Shown here piece by piece: positions 7,851 to 17,037 of a stretch of 64,000 nt of DNA (position 1 is the stretch's first letter; every line of letters begins with the position of its first letter). Where the stretch lies: NCBI RefSeq assembly GCF_004345605.1, contig NZ_SLVY01000006.1, positions 62,001 through 126,000 of the forward strand, written 5' to 3'. The DNA is from Rhodococcus sp. SMB37 (GTDB lineage: Bacteria; Actinomycetota; Actinomycetes; Mycobacteriales; Mycobacteriaceae). The notes beneath the pieces were generated by a model. That model was not told where the DNA came from, made no database searches, and worked only from the letters and a program-made list of their open reading frames with translations. The position numbers and the translations under genes are program-made.

Positions 7851-9836
7851 CTAGCCTTCCCAAAGTGTGCTGGTGTCCTGCGGCCCCCTTGATGCGCTAA
7901 TCAGTGGGCGTGCTGGCAGCAAGCGCGTCGACACCTTCGGATCGACGAGGGTCGAGGTGTCGCCGAGCTCGCGTCCCTCAGCGACGTCGCGGAGCAGGCG
8001 TCGCATGATCTTGCCGGAGCGGGTCTTGGGCAGCTCGGGCACGACGGTGATCTGCCGCGGCTTCGCGATCGGGGAGATCTCGACCGCGACGTGATCGCGC
8101 AGTTCCTTGATGAGCTGATCGCCGGTGTTCTCGACGTGCTCGAGCAGGATCACGTACGCGACGATGCCCTGGCCGGTGGTGTCGTCGGCCGCTCCGACAA
8201 CCGCGGCTTCCGCGACAGAGGAGTGGCTGACCAGGGCGGATTCCACTTCGGAGGTGGAGATGCGGTGCCCGGAGACGTTCATGACGTCGTCGACGCGGCC
8301 GAGAACCCACAGCGCGCCGTCCTCGTCGTACTTGGCGCCGTCGCCTGCGAAGTACCAGCCCTTGTCCTCGTAGCGGGACCAGTAGGTCTCGCGGTAACGC
8401 TGCATATCTCCCCAGATGCCGCGCAGCATCGCCGGCCACGGCTTGTCGAGCACGAGGAATCCGTTGCCGCCGTTGCCGAGGGGGTTGGCCTCGTCGTCGA
8501 CGATCTTCGCGGAGATGCCGGGAAGCGGTGCCATCGCCGCACCGGGCTTGGTGGCGGTGACGCCGGGCAGCGGGGAAATCATGATCGCACCGGTCTCGGT
8601 TTGCCACCAGGTGTCGACGATCGGTGCGGAACCCGCGCCGATGACCTCGCGGTACCAGCGCCACGCCTCGGGATTGATGGGCTCGCCGACCGAACCGAGC
8701 AGGCGGATCGACGACAGATCGTGGGCGTCGGGGATCTGGCGGCCCCACTTCATGAACGTGCGGATCAGGGTGGGCGCGGTGTAGTAGATGCTCACGCCGT
8801 ACTTCTCGATGATGTCGAAGTGACGGTGCTCGTCGGGCGAGTTCGGGGTGCCCTCGTACACGACCTGGGTGACGCCGTTCGCGAGCGGGCCGTAGACGAT
8901 GTAGGTGTGCCCGGTGACCCAGCCGATATCGGCGGTGCACCAGTACACGTCCTCGCCGGGCTTGTGGTCGAACACGTAGTGGTGGGTGTACGACGCCTGC
9001 GTGAGATAGCCGCCGGAGGTGTGCACGATGCCCTTCGGCTTACCCGTGGTACCCGACGTGTACAGGATGAACAGCGGATGCTCGGCGTCGAACGGCTGCG
9101 CGGTGTGCTCCGGTGAAGCCTTCTCGACCGTCTCGTGCCACCACAGATCCCGGCCCTCGGTCCAGTCGACGTCGATGCCGGTGCGCTTGACGACGAGCAC
9201 ATGTTCGACCGAAGCGGCCCCCTGCACGGCCTCGTCGGCGGCAGGCTTGAGCGGAGCCGCCTGACCGCGGCGCCACTGCCCGTCGACCGTGATCACGAGT
9301 TTGGCCTCGGCGTCGTCGACGCGAGAGCGCAGCGCCGAGGAGGAGAAGCCGGCGAACACCACCGAGTGCGTCAACCCGAGGCGTGCGCACGCGAGCATCG
9401 AGACGATCGCCTCGGGAATCATCGGCATGTAGATCGCGACGCGGTCGCCGGCGACGAGACCGAGCTCGGTGAAGGTGTTCGCGGCGCGGGAGACCTCGGC
9501 GAGCAGATCGTTGTAGGTCAACGCGCGGGTGTCGCCCGGCTCGCCCTCGAAGTGGATCGCGACCCGATCGCCGTTGCCGGCCAGGACGTGCCGGTCGACG
9601 CAGTTGTACGCGACGTTCAAGGTGCCGCCGACGAACCACTTGGCGACGGGCGCGTCGGACCAGTCCAGGACTTCGCTCCACGGGGTAGCCCAGTCGAGCC
9701 GGCGGGCCTGGGTGTCCCAGAACGCCAGCCGGTCGGCGTCGGCGGCGGCCTGCAACTCGGGACCTGCGTTGGCGGTGGCGGTGAACTCCGCGCTCGGGGG
9801 AAACACCTCGGCCAACAATTCTGCGTTATCGGACAT
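7851..9836 (-). CDS. acsA: Acetyl-CoA synthetase
   Basis: A 661-aa AMP-forming acetyl-CoA synthetase of usual length. The AMP-binding P-loop-like motif YTSGTTGKPKG, the WWQTETG motif, YFAGDGA and the C-terminal SGKIMRR with its acetylation-prone lysine are all present. It makes acetyl-CoA from acetate, ATP and CoA. The ATG at 9836 is chosen because AGGAGTTGG precedes it and a typical N-terminus follows; the frame continues upstream without such support. It is the most downstream gene of the - strand catabolic block but is separated from it by about 240 bp. Confidence 0.95.
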   Translation of the reverse strand: MSDNAELLAEVFPPSAEFTATANAGPELQAAADADRLAFWDTQARRLDWATPWSEVLDWSDAPVAKWFVGGTLNVAYNCVDRHVLAGNGDRVAIHFEGEPGDTRALTYNDLLAEVSRAANTFTELGLVAGDRVAIYMPMIPEAIVSMLACARLGLTHSVVFAGFSSSALRSRVDDAEAKLVITVDGQWRRGQAAPLKPAADEAVQGAASVEHVLVVKRTGIDVDWTEGRDLWWHETVEKASPEHTAQPFDAEHPLFILYTSGTTGKPKGIVHTSGGYLTQASYTHHYVFDHKPGEDVYWCTADIGWVTGHTYIVYGPLANGVTQVVYEGTPNSPDEHRHFDIIEKYGVSIYYTAPTLIRTFMKWGRQIPDAHDLSSIRLLGSVGEPINPEAWRWYREVIGAGSAPIVDTWWQTETGAIMISPLPGVTATKPGAAMAPLPGISAKIVDDEANPLGNGGNGFLVLDKPWPAMLRGIWGDMQRYRETYWSRYEDKGWYFAGDGAKYDEDGALWVLGRVDDVMNVSGHRISTSEVESALVSHSSVAEAAVVGAADDTTGQGIVAYVILLEHVENTGDQLIKELRDHVAVEISPIAKPRQITVVPELPKTRSGKIMRRLLRDVAEGRELGDTSTLVDPKVSTRLLPARPLISASRGPQDTSTLWEG

Positions 9837-10074
9837 TGGAACCAACTCCTTCTCACTGCAGTCACGCCTGGGCCGGTACTTGCGCCTTGGCGCACACTCC
9901 CACCCGGTCGATGCCTCGCGATTCCTCGTACCGCTTGCACCGGAAACTTCGGGAAGCCTTGCAGGATTACGAAAGTCGCCCATACCTTATTGGGCGGCGA
10001 TGAACGAGTAAGTGATGCGGGCGCACCTGTATGAGCGTCACAGGGTCATTGACGCACTTCCTTCGACGTTCCAC

Positions 10075-10704
10075 TCATTGACGCGGTTCGATGAACAAAC
10101 CCCGCGCCTCCACAGTCCGAGTACCGTCGCACTCTATCCATGAATTCACCCAAACCTTGCGGCCCTCCGTCGAATCCACGGTTGCGTGAAGATCGAGCGG
10201 TCGATGCAAGGGGGTTGGAGCCAGGTACCTGAGTTCGAGTTGGGCGGTGACACACACTCGGCCGGTGGACTCCACCATGAGGCCGAGCATGCAGTCCATC
10301 AGCCACGCACTCAGGCCACCGTGCAGGCAGCCCTGGGGACCTTCGGCGAGAGCGTCCACAGCCAATGTCGCGGACGCCCTCGCCCCATCTACCGAAATTT
10401 CCAACGGAAGGCAAAGGGGATTGTGCGCACCGATCTGCCGAATGCGGGTAGCCGTCACTTTCTCGGGATTCCCGAATTCTCCGAGCAGCACACCCGCTCG
10501 CAACTCTGTCTGTGCCAGGTCCGAGGCACCATCGACCAAATCCATAGCCTCTCGCAGGTCTTCGATGCTCGTTGCGGTCGTGGCCGCCGCATGCATCAGC
10601 CGGCGCACGGATGCCACCAGGTCACGGTGAGTCTGTAACCACTCTTCCGGGAGATCGGCAATATGGCTCCGCTCCTGGGTGACATTCTCGTCGATCTGCT
10701 GCAT
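10075..10704 (-). CDS. PaaI-type hotdog thioesterase
   Basis: A 209-aa protein whose C-terminal half is a hotdog thioesterase domain with HGGLSAWLMD, the active-site helix motif of the PaaI/acyl-CoA thioesterase family. The N-terminal 90 residues are helical and unassigned. It may release a dead-end acyl-CoA to recover CoA, or act on a pathway intermediate. It follows the DUF35 gene by 11 bp and belongs to that operon. Confidence 0.8.
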   Translation of the reverse strand: MQQIDENVTQERSHIADLPEEWLQTHRDLVASVRRLMHAAATTATSIEDLREAMDLVDGASDLAQTELRAGVLLGEFGNPEKVTATRIRQIGAHNPLCLPLEISVDGARASATLAVDALAEGPQGCLHGGLSAWLMDCMLGLMVESTGRVCVTAQLELRYLAPTPLHRPLDLHATVDSTEGRKVWVNSWIECDGTRTVEARGLFIEPRQ

Positions 10705-10715
10705 CGTCTAGTTCC

Positions 10716-11141
10716 TCACCGCTGCCGGGGATCGAGAACCGGCTCGAACACGGGTACTCGGATCTCGTTGCGGTGTTCGAAGCGCACCTGAAGTGGCATG
10801 CCGATCGCAAGGTCGGTCTCCGCGCAATCAACCACGTTCGACATCATGGTGGGACCCTCTGTGAGGCGCACCAACGCGACCGTGTATGGCGTCATTGCTT
10901 CGAATTCACCAGCGGCACGGCGAACTACACTGAAGGTCTCCAATGTGCCTGTACCGCTCGCCGCGCGCCACACCACATCCAGGGATGCGCAGTGACTGCA
11001 CAGGAAGCGCGGATAGAACTGCCACTGCTCGCAGTTGCGGCAGTACTGGATGAGCAGCTCACCGCGTTCACAGGAGTTCCAGAACGTCGCCGCCAGGTCC
11101 TCGTGAGAATCGACCGTCTCGAGTGTTTCTTTCGGTGCCAT
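10716..11141 (-). CDS. DUF35 / OB-fold Zn-ribbon protein
   Basis: A 141-aa protein with the rubredoxin-like zinc ribbon CRNC (about residue 34) and CSHC (about residue 48), followed by an OB fold, the defining layout of DUF35. Such proteins pair with thiolase-fold enzymes such as Ltp2 and are needed for their activity (family knowledge). Its start overlaps the stop of the thiolase-like gene (TGATG), so co-translation with that partner is likely. Confidence 0.88.
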   Translation of the reverse strand: MAPKETLETVDSHEDLAATFWNSCERGELLIQYCRNCEQWQFYPRFLCSHCASLDVVWRAASGTGTLETFSVVRRAAGEFEAMTPYTVALVRLTEGPTMMSNVVDCAETDLAIGMPLQVRFEHRNEIRVPVFEPVLDPRQR

Positions 11142-12310
11142 CAGGCCCTCCCCAGGATCAAAAATCCGTTGTTAGCCAGCCAGCTTCCCTGGCCGTGTAC
11201 CAGTCCGAGTTCGGCGTCGGCGACCTGGCGCTCGCCGGCCTCACCTCGAAGCTGGGTCACGGCTTCGACGACCGAGTCGAGAGCGGCACCCATGCCTGGG
11301 TGCCGGAATGCCATGGTGCCGCCGTGTGTGTTCATCGGGAGCGGTCCGCCCAGTTTGATCCCGCCGTTTTCCACGAAGGCTCCGGCTTCTCCCTTCTCAC
11401 AAAAGCCCATGTCTTCGAGCAGAATCAAGGGCACGATCGCGGCAGGATCGTAGACCTCGAGAAAGTCGATGTCTGCCAACGTCACGTCGGCGCGTGCAAG
11501 AGCCTGCCGCGTCGCGCCACCGATATGGTCGAACTTGGCAACGTTCGCCGCCTGACTCAAGCTCATGAATGCCGAAGCTTCCCCGTACCCGAGTATCTGT
11601 ACCGCCCGGTCGTTGCGTGGACGCTTGGTGATCAGGAACCCCTGGCCTCCGCCGGTCGAGATCAAAGCCAACATCGAGCGGGTGAGCGGGCTGCTCGTCA
11701 CTACATCGTTGAGCACCGATTCTACGGTGAGCTCGCCCTTGACCTCGGTGTGCGGGTTCAACAGTCCATGCTGACGGATAGTGACGGCCAGGTGGGCCAT
11801 CTGTTCCAGGGTGGTCCCGTAGTCGTGCATGTGGCGGGTGGCCATCAGTGCAAACGCTGTCGGGATGATCGGGCCGAACGGGCGTTCATAGGTCTTGTCG
11901 AAGCTCTTCATGTAGAGGTCGATCGCACCGTCGATTCCCAACGTCGTCGCGAAATTATCAGCGGACAGCACCAGCACATTGGAAGCGAGACCTGCATCGA
12001 TGGCGGACTCAGCCATATGGATGACGTCGATCGCAGGTCTCCCACCATAGGGAGCCATCGTCGTATACGTCGGTGAGATTCCGAGGTATTCCGCGAGTTC
12101 GGCCGGATTACACTCGAACGGCTGAGGGATCGACGAGGACAGCACCACACCGTCGACTTCTTTCAGATCGACTTGGGCATCGGCCAGTGCGCCCAGTGCT
12201 GCGTCGACGAGAAGTTTCATGTACGACGGCGCCGGGCGGCCGCGGCCGACAATCTGCTGCGACACGCCCGAGATGTAGGTCGGTGCGGCCTCTGTTTTGT
12301 TGGTTTTCAT
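11141..12310 (-). CDS. Thiolase-fold protein, Ltp2-like candidate aldolase
   Basis: A 389-aa thiolase-fold protein of the lipid-transfer/SCP-x thiolase group. The C-terminal NTHGG and RHPGMG elements are present. The usual nucleophile Cys near residue 90 is absent: the region reads APYGGRPAIDVIHMAES. Loss of this Cys together with a coupled DUF35 gene is characteristic of Ltp2-type retro-aldolases, which split a beta-hydroxyacyl-CoA side chain. Side-chain cleavage is therefore more likely than classical thiolysis, by inference. ATG with GGGAGTGG upstream. Confidence 0.75.
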   Translation of the reverse strand: MKTNKTEAAPTYISGVSQQIVGRGRPAPSYMKLLVDAALGALADAQVDLKEVDGVVLSSSIPQPFECNPAELAEYLGISPTYTTMAPYGGRPAIDVIHMAESAIDAGLASNVLVLSADNFATTLGIDGAIDLYMKSFDKTYERPFGPIIPTAFALMATRHMHDYGTTLEQMAHLAVTIRQHGLLNPHTEVKGELTVESVLNDVVTSSPLTRSMLALISTGGGQGFLITKRPRNDRAVQILGYGEASAFMSLSQAANVAKFDHIGGATRQALARADVTLADIDFLEVYDPAAIVPLILLEDMGFCEKGEAGAFVENGGIKLGGPLPMNTHGGTMAFRHPGMGAALDSVVEAVTQLRGEAGERQVADAELGLVHGQGSWLANNGFLILGRA

Positions 12311-12347
12311 GGTTCCACTCCCTTGTTGGAAGATAACGCTTCCGGCA

Positions 12348-13763
12348 TCAAACCTCCGAGTCCGTCATTGAGCCCGGGTTCATTTTGGATGTAGAGGCCT
12401 CTGACAGGGATCCCTGACGACGGGCGCGGAAGCGGATAACGACCATCGCGGCCGTTGCGAGGAGCGCGAGCAGGGCGGAGACCCTGAAAGCTCCCGGATA
12501 ACTCGCGAGACCGACCCGACCCAAGGCACCCCCGGTGGAGGCATCGAAAACAAGGGCGAGTCCGGCAAGCCCGAGACCGCCACCGATCTGACCCGCCGAG
12601 TTGAACATCGCACCACCGATTCCAGCCGAATCCACACCGACCAGAGTCACGACCAGGTCGCTCTGTGCAACGAAGGCGACAACCTGCCCAACAATCGCCA
12701 GCAAGAGGACAAGGAGATACAGGACCGCATGCGACCCCGCAGAGAGGTAGGAGGCCGCGAGGGGGCCGAGTGCGCATACCGCTCCCCCGGCGATGATCAA
12801 GCTGTCCCGCGACTGTCCACTTGAGAGGGCTCGGGCCGCGACGCGGGAGCCTAAGAGCGCTCCGACGGCGAGCGGAGCCAGCCACAGCGCCGCGGAGGTC
12901 ATACTCAACCCGACAAGCTCCTGGAGTGCGAGCGCACCGAAGTAGTAACTGCCCGCCCAGGCCGCGTAGAGCAGCCCCGTCGCGAGCAGCACGCCGACAA
13001 GTCCCGGGACACGCCACAGGTGATGAGGAATCATTGGGCGCGTACTACGCCGTTCGTGGACTGCAGCACCTACCCACAACGCTCCGGCGAGAGCCATCAC
13101 CGTCAGGGCACTGATCCCACCCCACCCGGCCCTAGAACCCAACGCCAGCCATAACGCGAAAAGCAACAGCGCCGTGGAGGTGAGCACGGCTCCCCAATAA
13201 CTCGGGGCGGGTTTGCTCGGGCCGGTTACCGACGGTAGCCGCCAGGCCAGCAGGCTGAGGATCACCACGACGATGAACTCGAGGACGAACACCGATCGCC
13301 AACCCGCAGCGTCGGACAGGACGCCACCGGCGAGGGCTCCTACTCCGAACCCGATCGCGCCTGAGGCGGCGAACGCCGCCAGGCGGCGCGATCGCCGACG
13401 TGGGTCGGTAGTTGAAACAGCCAGCCACGCGAGCCCGCCCGGAACCGCCAATGCAGCACCGATACCTTGAACGATCCGGCCGCCGATCAGCACCCACATG
13501 GCCGGTGCGGCGGCAGCAAGTGCGGCGCCGGCTGCGGAGACCATGAAGCCGATCACAAGAATCCGACGGCTACCCACCGCATCTGTCAGGCGCCCTCCCC
13601 AGAGGACCAATGCCCCGAAGACGATGGCGTATGCCGACACCACCCACGACAGGCTTGATGTTCCGCCGCCCAACGCGGCGGCAATGCCCGGGACCATGAG
13701 CGGGCAAGCGCCGATATTGATCGCATTCATCATCTGGGCGGCGCAGGCGACAGCGACCGGCAT
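12348..13763 (-). CDS. MFS transporter, DHA2-like
   Basis: A protein of about 471 aa with 12-14 hydrophobic segments. GGRLTDAVGSRR is the cytoplasmic loop motif of the major facilitator superfamily, and the motif region near GGRIVQGIGAAL fits the drug:H+ antiporter-2 branch. Likely role: uptake of the substrate or export of a toxic intermediate. The frame is open back to 13862. I prefer ATG 13763 because TM1 begins there and the upstream part encodes only a long hairpin. Confidence 0.8.
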   Translation of the reverse strand: MPVAVACAAQMMNAINIGACPLMVPGIAAALGGGTSSLSWVVSAYAIVFGALVLWGGRLTDAVGSRRILVIGFMVSAAGAALAAAAPAMWVLIGGRIVQGIGAALAVPGGLAWLAVSTTDPRRRSRRLAAFAASGAIGFGVGALAGGVLSDAAGWRSVFVLEFIVVVILSLLAWRLPSVTGPSKPAPSYWGAVLTSTALLLFALWLALGSRAGWGGISALTVMALAGALWVGAAVHERRSTRPMIPHHLWRVPGLVGVLLATGLLYAAWAGSYYFGALALQELVGLSMTSAALWLAPLAVGALLGSRVAARALSSGQSRDSLIIAGGAVCALGPLAASYLSAGSHAVLYLLVLLLAIVGQVVAFVAQSDLVVTLVGVDSAGIGGAMFNSAGQIGGGLGLAGLALVFDASTGGALGRVGLASYPGAFRVSALLALLATAAMVVIRFRARRQGSLSEASTSKMNPGSMTDSEV

Positions 13764-13767
13764 CCCA

Positions 13768-13801
13768 GCCCTCGGCTTCGAGTGCGCTCGAAGCCGAGGG
13801 C
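13768..13801. terminator. 15-bp perfect hairpin before the MFS gene
   Basis: Arms at 13768-13782 and 13787-13801 (GCCCTCGGCTTCGAG and its complement) enclose a TGCG loop. On the - strand it lies between the acyl-CoA dehydrogenase stop and the MFS ATG, ending 4 bp before the start codon. There is no T-run. It could dampen transcription or block ribosome access to the transporter gene. Confidence 0.55.
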
Positions 13802-13840
13802 TGACCGTCCGATGCGGCGGCCGACGGGGGTCCTCGGATT

Positions 13841-15016
13841 TCACTTGCGGGTCCGGGACCACTTGTGGATGTTGTTGCGTTGGATGGCGGACGAGCCGCC
13901 GATGATCGGCATGACAAGGACGTCGCGAACGTAGCGTTCACAGTCGAAGTCCTTGACGTATCCGTATGCGCCCATGATTGTCTGGGCGTTCAGGACCACC
14001 GTTTTCGACGCCTCGGTGACGAACAATTTGGCCATCGAGGTCTCGACCCCACATTGGACACCGCGTCCGGCGAGCACAGCCGCGTCGTCGAGAACCAGCC
14101 GGGACGCGTGCAGCTGAACCTGCATGTCGGCAAGCGTGTGGGCTATCGACTGGTGCTTGCTGATCGGCACCCCGAACTGTTCCCGCTCCTCGCTGTAGGC
14201 GAGAGCATCCTCGTAGGCGGCGGTGGCGATACCCAGCGACATGGCGGCCACCTCGAGTTTCTCGATATCGAGGCCACTGCCGGTGATGAGTTCCCAGCCA
14301 CGGTTCCACGCCTGCTCACCTCCCATGAGGTTGTCGACAGGGATCCGCACGTCCGTGAAGGATACGTCGGTCGTGTGAGTACCCTTCAACCCCATTGTGT
14401 CGATCGGGGTGATCGTCACGCCCTCGGCGTTCGACGGGATGACGATCGTCGAGAGGTTGTGGTACTTCGCGCCGTCGGGGTCGGATTTTGCGAGCGTGTA
14501 GATGTAGTCGCTCAGTCCGGCACCCGTACAGAACCGCTTGGAGCCATTGACAACGAGCTCGTCACCTTCGCGACGGACGGTGGTCTTCACGCTCGCGAGG
14601 TCGGCGCCGACATCGGGTTCGGTCCAACCGTACGCGAAGATCATTCGCCCCTCGGCGATTTCGGGGAGCCAGCGCTTCTTCTGTTCCTCGGTGCCGCACT
14701 CGACGACGGTCATCCCCGCGTAGCAGCTCGCCATGATGTACGGGACTGCGACCGCGAGACTTCGTTTGGAAAGCTCTTCGATCGCCATCAGCGTGGCCGG
14801 GATGTCCGCGCCTGAGCCGCCGTACTCTTCGGGGATCGCCAGACCCATCACTCCCAGCGTTGCCAGGCGATCGAATACCTCACGGGGGAAGGTGTTGTTC
14901 TTGTCCCACTCGGCGACAGCAGACCGAGGCATCTGTTCGGCGACGAATCTGCGCACCACTTTCCGGAGCTCGAGGGCGTCCTCCGACAACGCGCGTGGTG
15001 AATTGTCAGCCATCAT
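13841..15016 (-). CDS. Acyl-CoA dehydrogenase with atypical active site
   Basis: A 391-aa flavoprotein with the usual three ACAD domains; FAYGWTEPDVGAD and the C-terminal GAYGYVKDFDCERYVRD stretch are recognisable. Where most members have GTSEIQ with the catalytic Glu, this one reads GGSSAIQ. The general base must come from elsewhere or the enzyme is altered. The start overlaps the preceding hydratase stop (AAATGATG), so it is translationally coupled. It probably introduces a double bond into a CoA-bound intermediate. Confidence 0.87.
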   Translation of the reverse strand: MMADNSPRALSEDALELRKVVRRFVAEQMPRSAVAEWDKNNTFPREVFDRLATLGVMGLAIPEEYGGSGADIPATLMAIEELSKRSLAVAVPYIMASCYAGMTVVECGTEEQKKRWLPEIAEGRMIFAYGWTEPDVGADLASVKTTVRREGDELVVNGSKRFCTGAGLSDYIYTLAKSDPDGAKYHNLSTIVIPSNAEGVTITPIDTMGLKGTHTTDVSFTDVRIPVDNLMGGEQAWNRGWELITGSGLDIEKLEVAAMSLGIATAAYEDALAYSEEREQFGVPISKHQSIAHTLADMQVQLHASRLVLDDAAVLAGRGVQCGVETSMAKLFVTEASKTVVLNAQTIMGAYGYVKDFDCERYVRDVLVMPIIGGSSAIQRNNIHKWSRTRK

Positions 15017-15807
15017 TTGCCCTGGAACTTCGGTGTCCGTCCTTCACGGAACGCGGCCACGGCTTCGGCATGGTCGGCCGTGCGGTTGGACAGGCTCTCG
15101 TAGGCCATCGACGTATCCATCATCGAATGTGCCAGCTGCTTCAGGCCGATGTTGACCGAAATCTTGCTCCAGCGAATGGCTTTGGTGGCTCCATTGCGCA
15201 GACGGCTGGCGAATTCGTCGACCCGCGCATCCAACGCTTCCTTCGGCACCGCATGGTTGATCAGGCCGATGTCTGCCGCGACGGTAGCGGGGATCAAGTC
15301 GCCGGTCAGCAGATACTCCTTGGCGCGGGCGTATCCGACCAACTGTGGCCAGATCACTGCGCCACCATCACCGGTGACGAAGCCGACCGAGACGTGGGGA
15401 TCACCGATCTTCGCGGACTCGGCGGCGAAGATGACGTCACAGAACAGAGCGAGTGTCGCACCGAGGCCGACGGCGTGACCGTTGACCTTCGCGATGATCG
15501 GCTTCTCCAGATCGAGCAGGGAGAAGATGATGCGCTTCGCCTCGCTGACGGTCTGTTCGAACGATTCCGGATCGTCGACGGCTTCCTGCATCCAGTCGAT
15601 ATCTCCGCCCGCCGAGAATGCTCGACCAGCGCCGGTAAGTACGACCACGTCGACGTCGGCATCGCGTTGGAGATCGTCGAAAATGGTGGACAGCTCGGTG
15701 TGCAGGCGAGCGTTGGCGACATTGAGCTTATCGGGGCGGTTCATGGTTACCGTCGCCACGCGATCGACGACATCGACGATGAGGTACTGGTAATCGGTGT
15801 AAGACAT
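15013..15807 (-). CDS. Enoyl-CoA hydratase/isomerase family protein
   Basis: A 264-aa crotonase. The oxyanion-hole regions are RAFSAGGDI (about residues 61-69) and NGHAVGLGATLAL (about 105-117). The usual second Glu region reads GFVTGDGGAVIW, with Asp-Gly in place of the common pattern, so hydratase activity is not certain. Isomerase, hydrolase or C-C hydrolase activity is possible. It lies between the two acyl-CoA dehydrogenases, 14 bp after one and overlapping the other. Confidence 0.85.
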   Translation of the reverse strand: MSYTDYQYLIVDVVDRVATVTMNRPDKLNVANARLHTELSTIFDDLQRDADVDVVVLTGAGRAFSAGGDIDWMQEAVDDPESFEQTVSEAKRIIFSLLDLEKPIIAKVNGHAVGLGATLALFCDVIFAAESAKIGDPHVSVGFVTGDGGAVIWPQLVGYARAKEYLLTGDLIPATVAADIGLINHAVPKEALDARVDEFASRLRNGATKAIRWSKISVNIGLKQLAHSMMDTSMAYESLSNRTADHAEAVAAFREGRTPKFQGK

Positions 15808-15821
15808 GTTGATTCCTTCGC

Positions 15822-17000
15822 TCAGCGGGACTTGGCTGCGTCCTTGTAGGTTTCGCGGGCAATGATGATCTTCTGGATTTCGCTGGTGCCGGCACCGATC
15901 TCGTGGTGCTTGGCATCCCGGTAGAGTCGCGCGGCCGGGTACTCCTCCATCAGGCCGTAGCCACCGAGAATCTGCACCACTTCTCGGGAGGCCTCGACGG
16001 CGGCCTCCGAGCTGTACAGCTTGAGGATCGAGGCGGCACGGGTGACCTCTTCACCGCGCTCGAGAGCCCTGATCAGGTGGTAGAACATGACCCGGCTCAT
16101 CTCGACACCGGTGGCGATCCGGGCGATCTTGTCCTGCGTCAACTGGTAGTCCGACAGAGACTTGCCGAAGACATTTCGCTCGCTCGAGTACGAGACGGCG
16201 AGGTCGAGGCAAGCCTGCGCGATTCCGGTATTGGACGCGCCCTCGAAGACCCGCTCAAGATCAAGGCCCTCGAGCATGTAATAGAAGCCCTTCTCGGCCT
16301 CGCCGAGAATCTGCTCGTCGGACACGCGTACGGAATCGAAGAAGATTTCCGCGGTCGGCGAGCTGCGCAGCGACATCTTGTTGAGTGGCTTTCCGACCGT
16401 CAATCCTGGGGTGCCGGCGTCGACGATGAAGCAGGTGCCGCCGTGGGCGCGCCGGTTTTCGCCGCTGGTCCGGGCGAACACCAGGAAATGGTCGGCGATG
16501 GGGGCGTTGGTGATGAAGGTCTTCGAGCCGTCGATGATCCAGTCTGAGCCGTCGCGCCGGGCGGTAGTCTTCGGGCTCAGTGCGTCGGATCCGCCGTGCG
16601 GTTCGGTGAGGCAGATCGATGCGGATGCCGTGCCCGCGATCAGGGGGACCAGGTAGCGCTGCTTCTGCGCCTCGGTGCCTCGCTTGATCAGATGGCGGGC
16701 GACCAGGCTCATGTTGACGAAAAGGGTTGCGTCCAGGCCGGCGTCGGCGCGGGCGGTTTCTTCCGCCACGATGGCGCGCGTCATCAGACTTCCGCCGCCA
16801 CCGCCGTACTCCTCGGGCGCAAACGAGCCGAGAAGCCCCTGCTCGCCCATCTTCTTCAACAGTTCCGCCGGCGGACGCCCGTCACGCTCCATATCGTCGA
16901 CGATCGGCCGCACGTGCTTGTCCATGAACTTCTGGACGACTTCTTGGAAGGCGCGCTCTTCTTCGGTAAGCAATGAGTGCGCAACTGATTTGGTCGACAT
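15822..17000 (-). CDS. Acyl-CoA dehydrogenase
   Basis: A 392-aa ACAD with canonical features: CLTEPHGGSDA in the middle domain, SERNVFGKSLSDYQ, and GAGTSEIQ carrying the catalytic Glu near residue 377. Unlike its sister two genes downstream, it looks fully competent for alpha,beta-dehydrogenation with electron transfer flavoprotein as acceptor. The ATG is preceded by AAAGGACTTTC. It follows the racemase-like gene by 37 bp in the same operon. Confidence 0.93.
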   Translation of the reverse strand: MSTKSVAHSLLTEEERAFQEVVQKFMDKHVRPIVDDMERDGRPPAELLKKMGEQGLLGSFAPEEYGGGGGSLMTRAIVAEETARADAGLDATLFVNMSLVARHLIKRGTEAQKQRYLVPLIAGTASASICLTEPHGGSDALSPKTTARRDGSDWIIDGSKTFITNAPIADHFLVFARTSGENRRAHGGTCFIVDAGTPGLTVGKPLNKMSLRSSPTAEIFFDSVRVSDEQILGEAEKGFYYMLEGLDLERVFEGASNTGIAQACLDLAVSYSSERNVFGKSLSDYQLTQDKIARIATGVEMSRVMFYHLIRALERGEEVTRAASILKLYSSEAAVEASREVVQILGGYGLMEEYPAARLYRDAKHHEIGAGTSEIQKIIIARETYKDAAKSR

Positions 17001-17037
17001 GGTATGAAAGTCCTTTCAAAGCAAGGGGCAGACGGCC

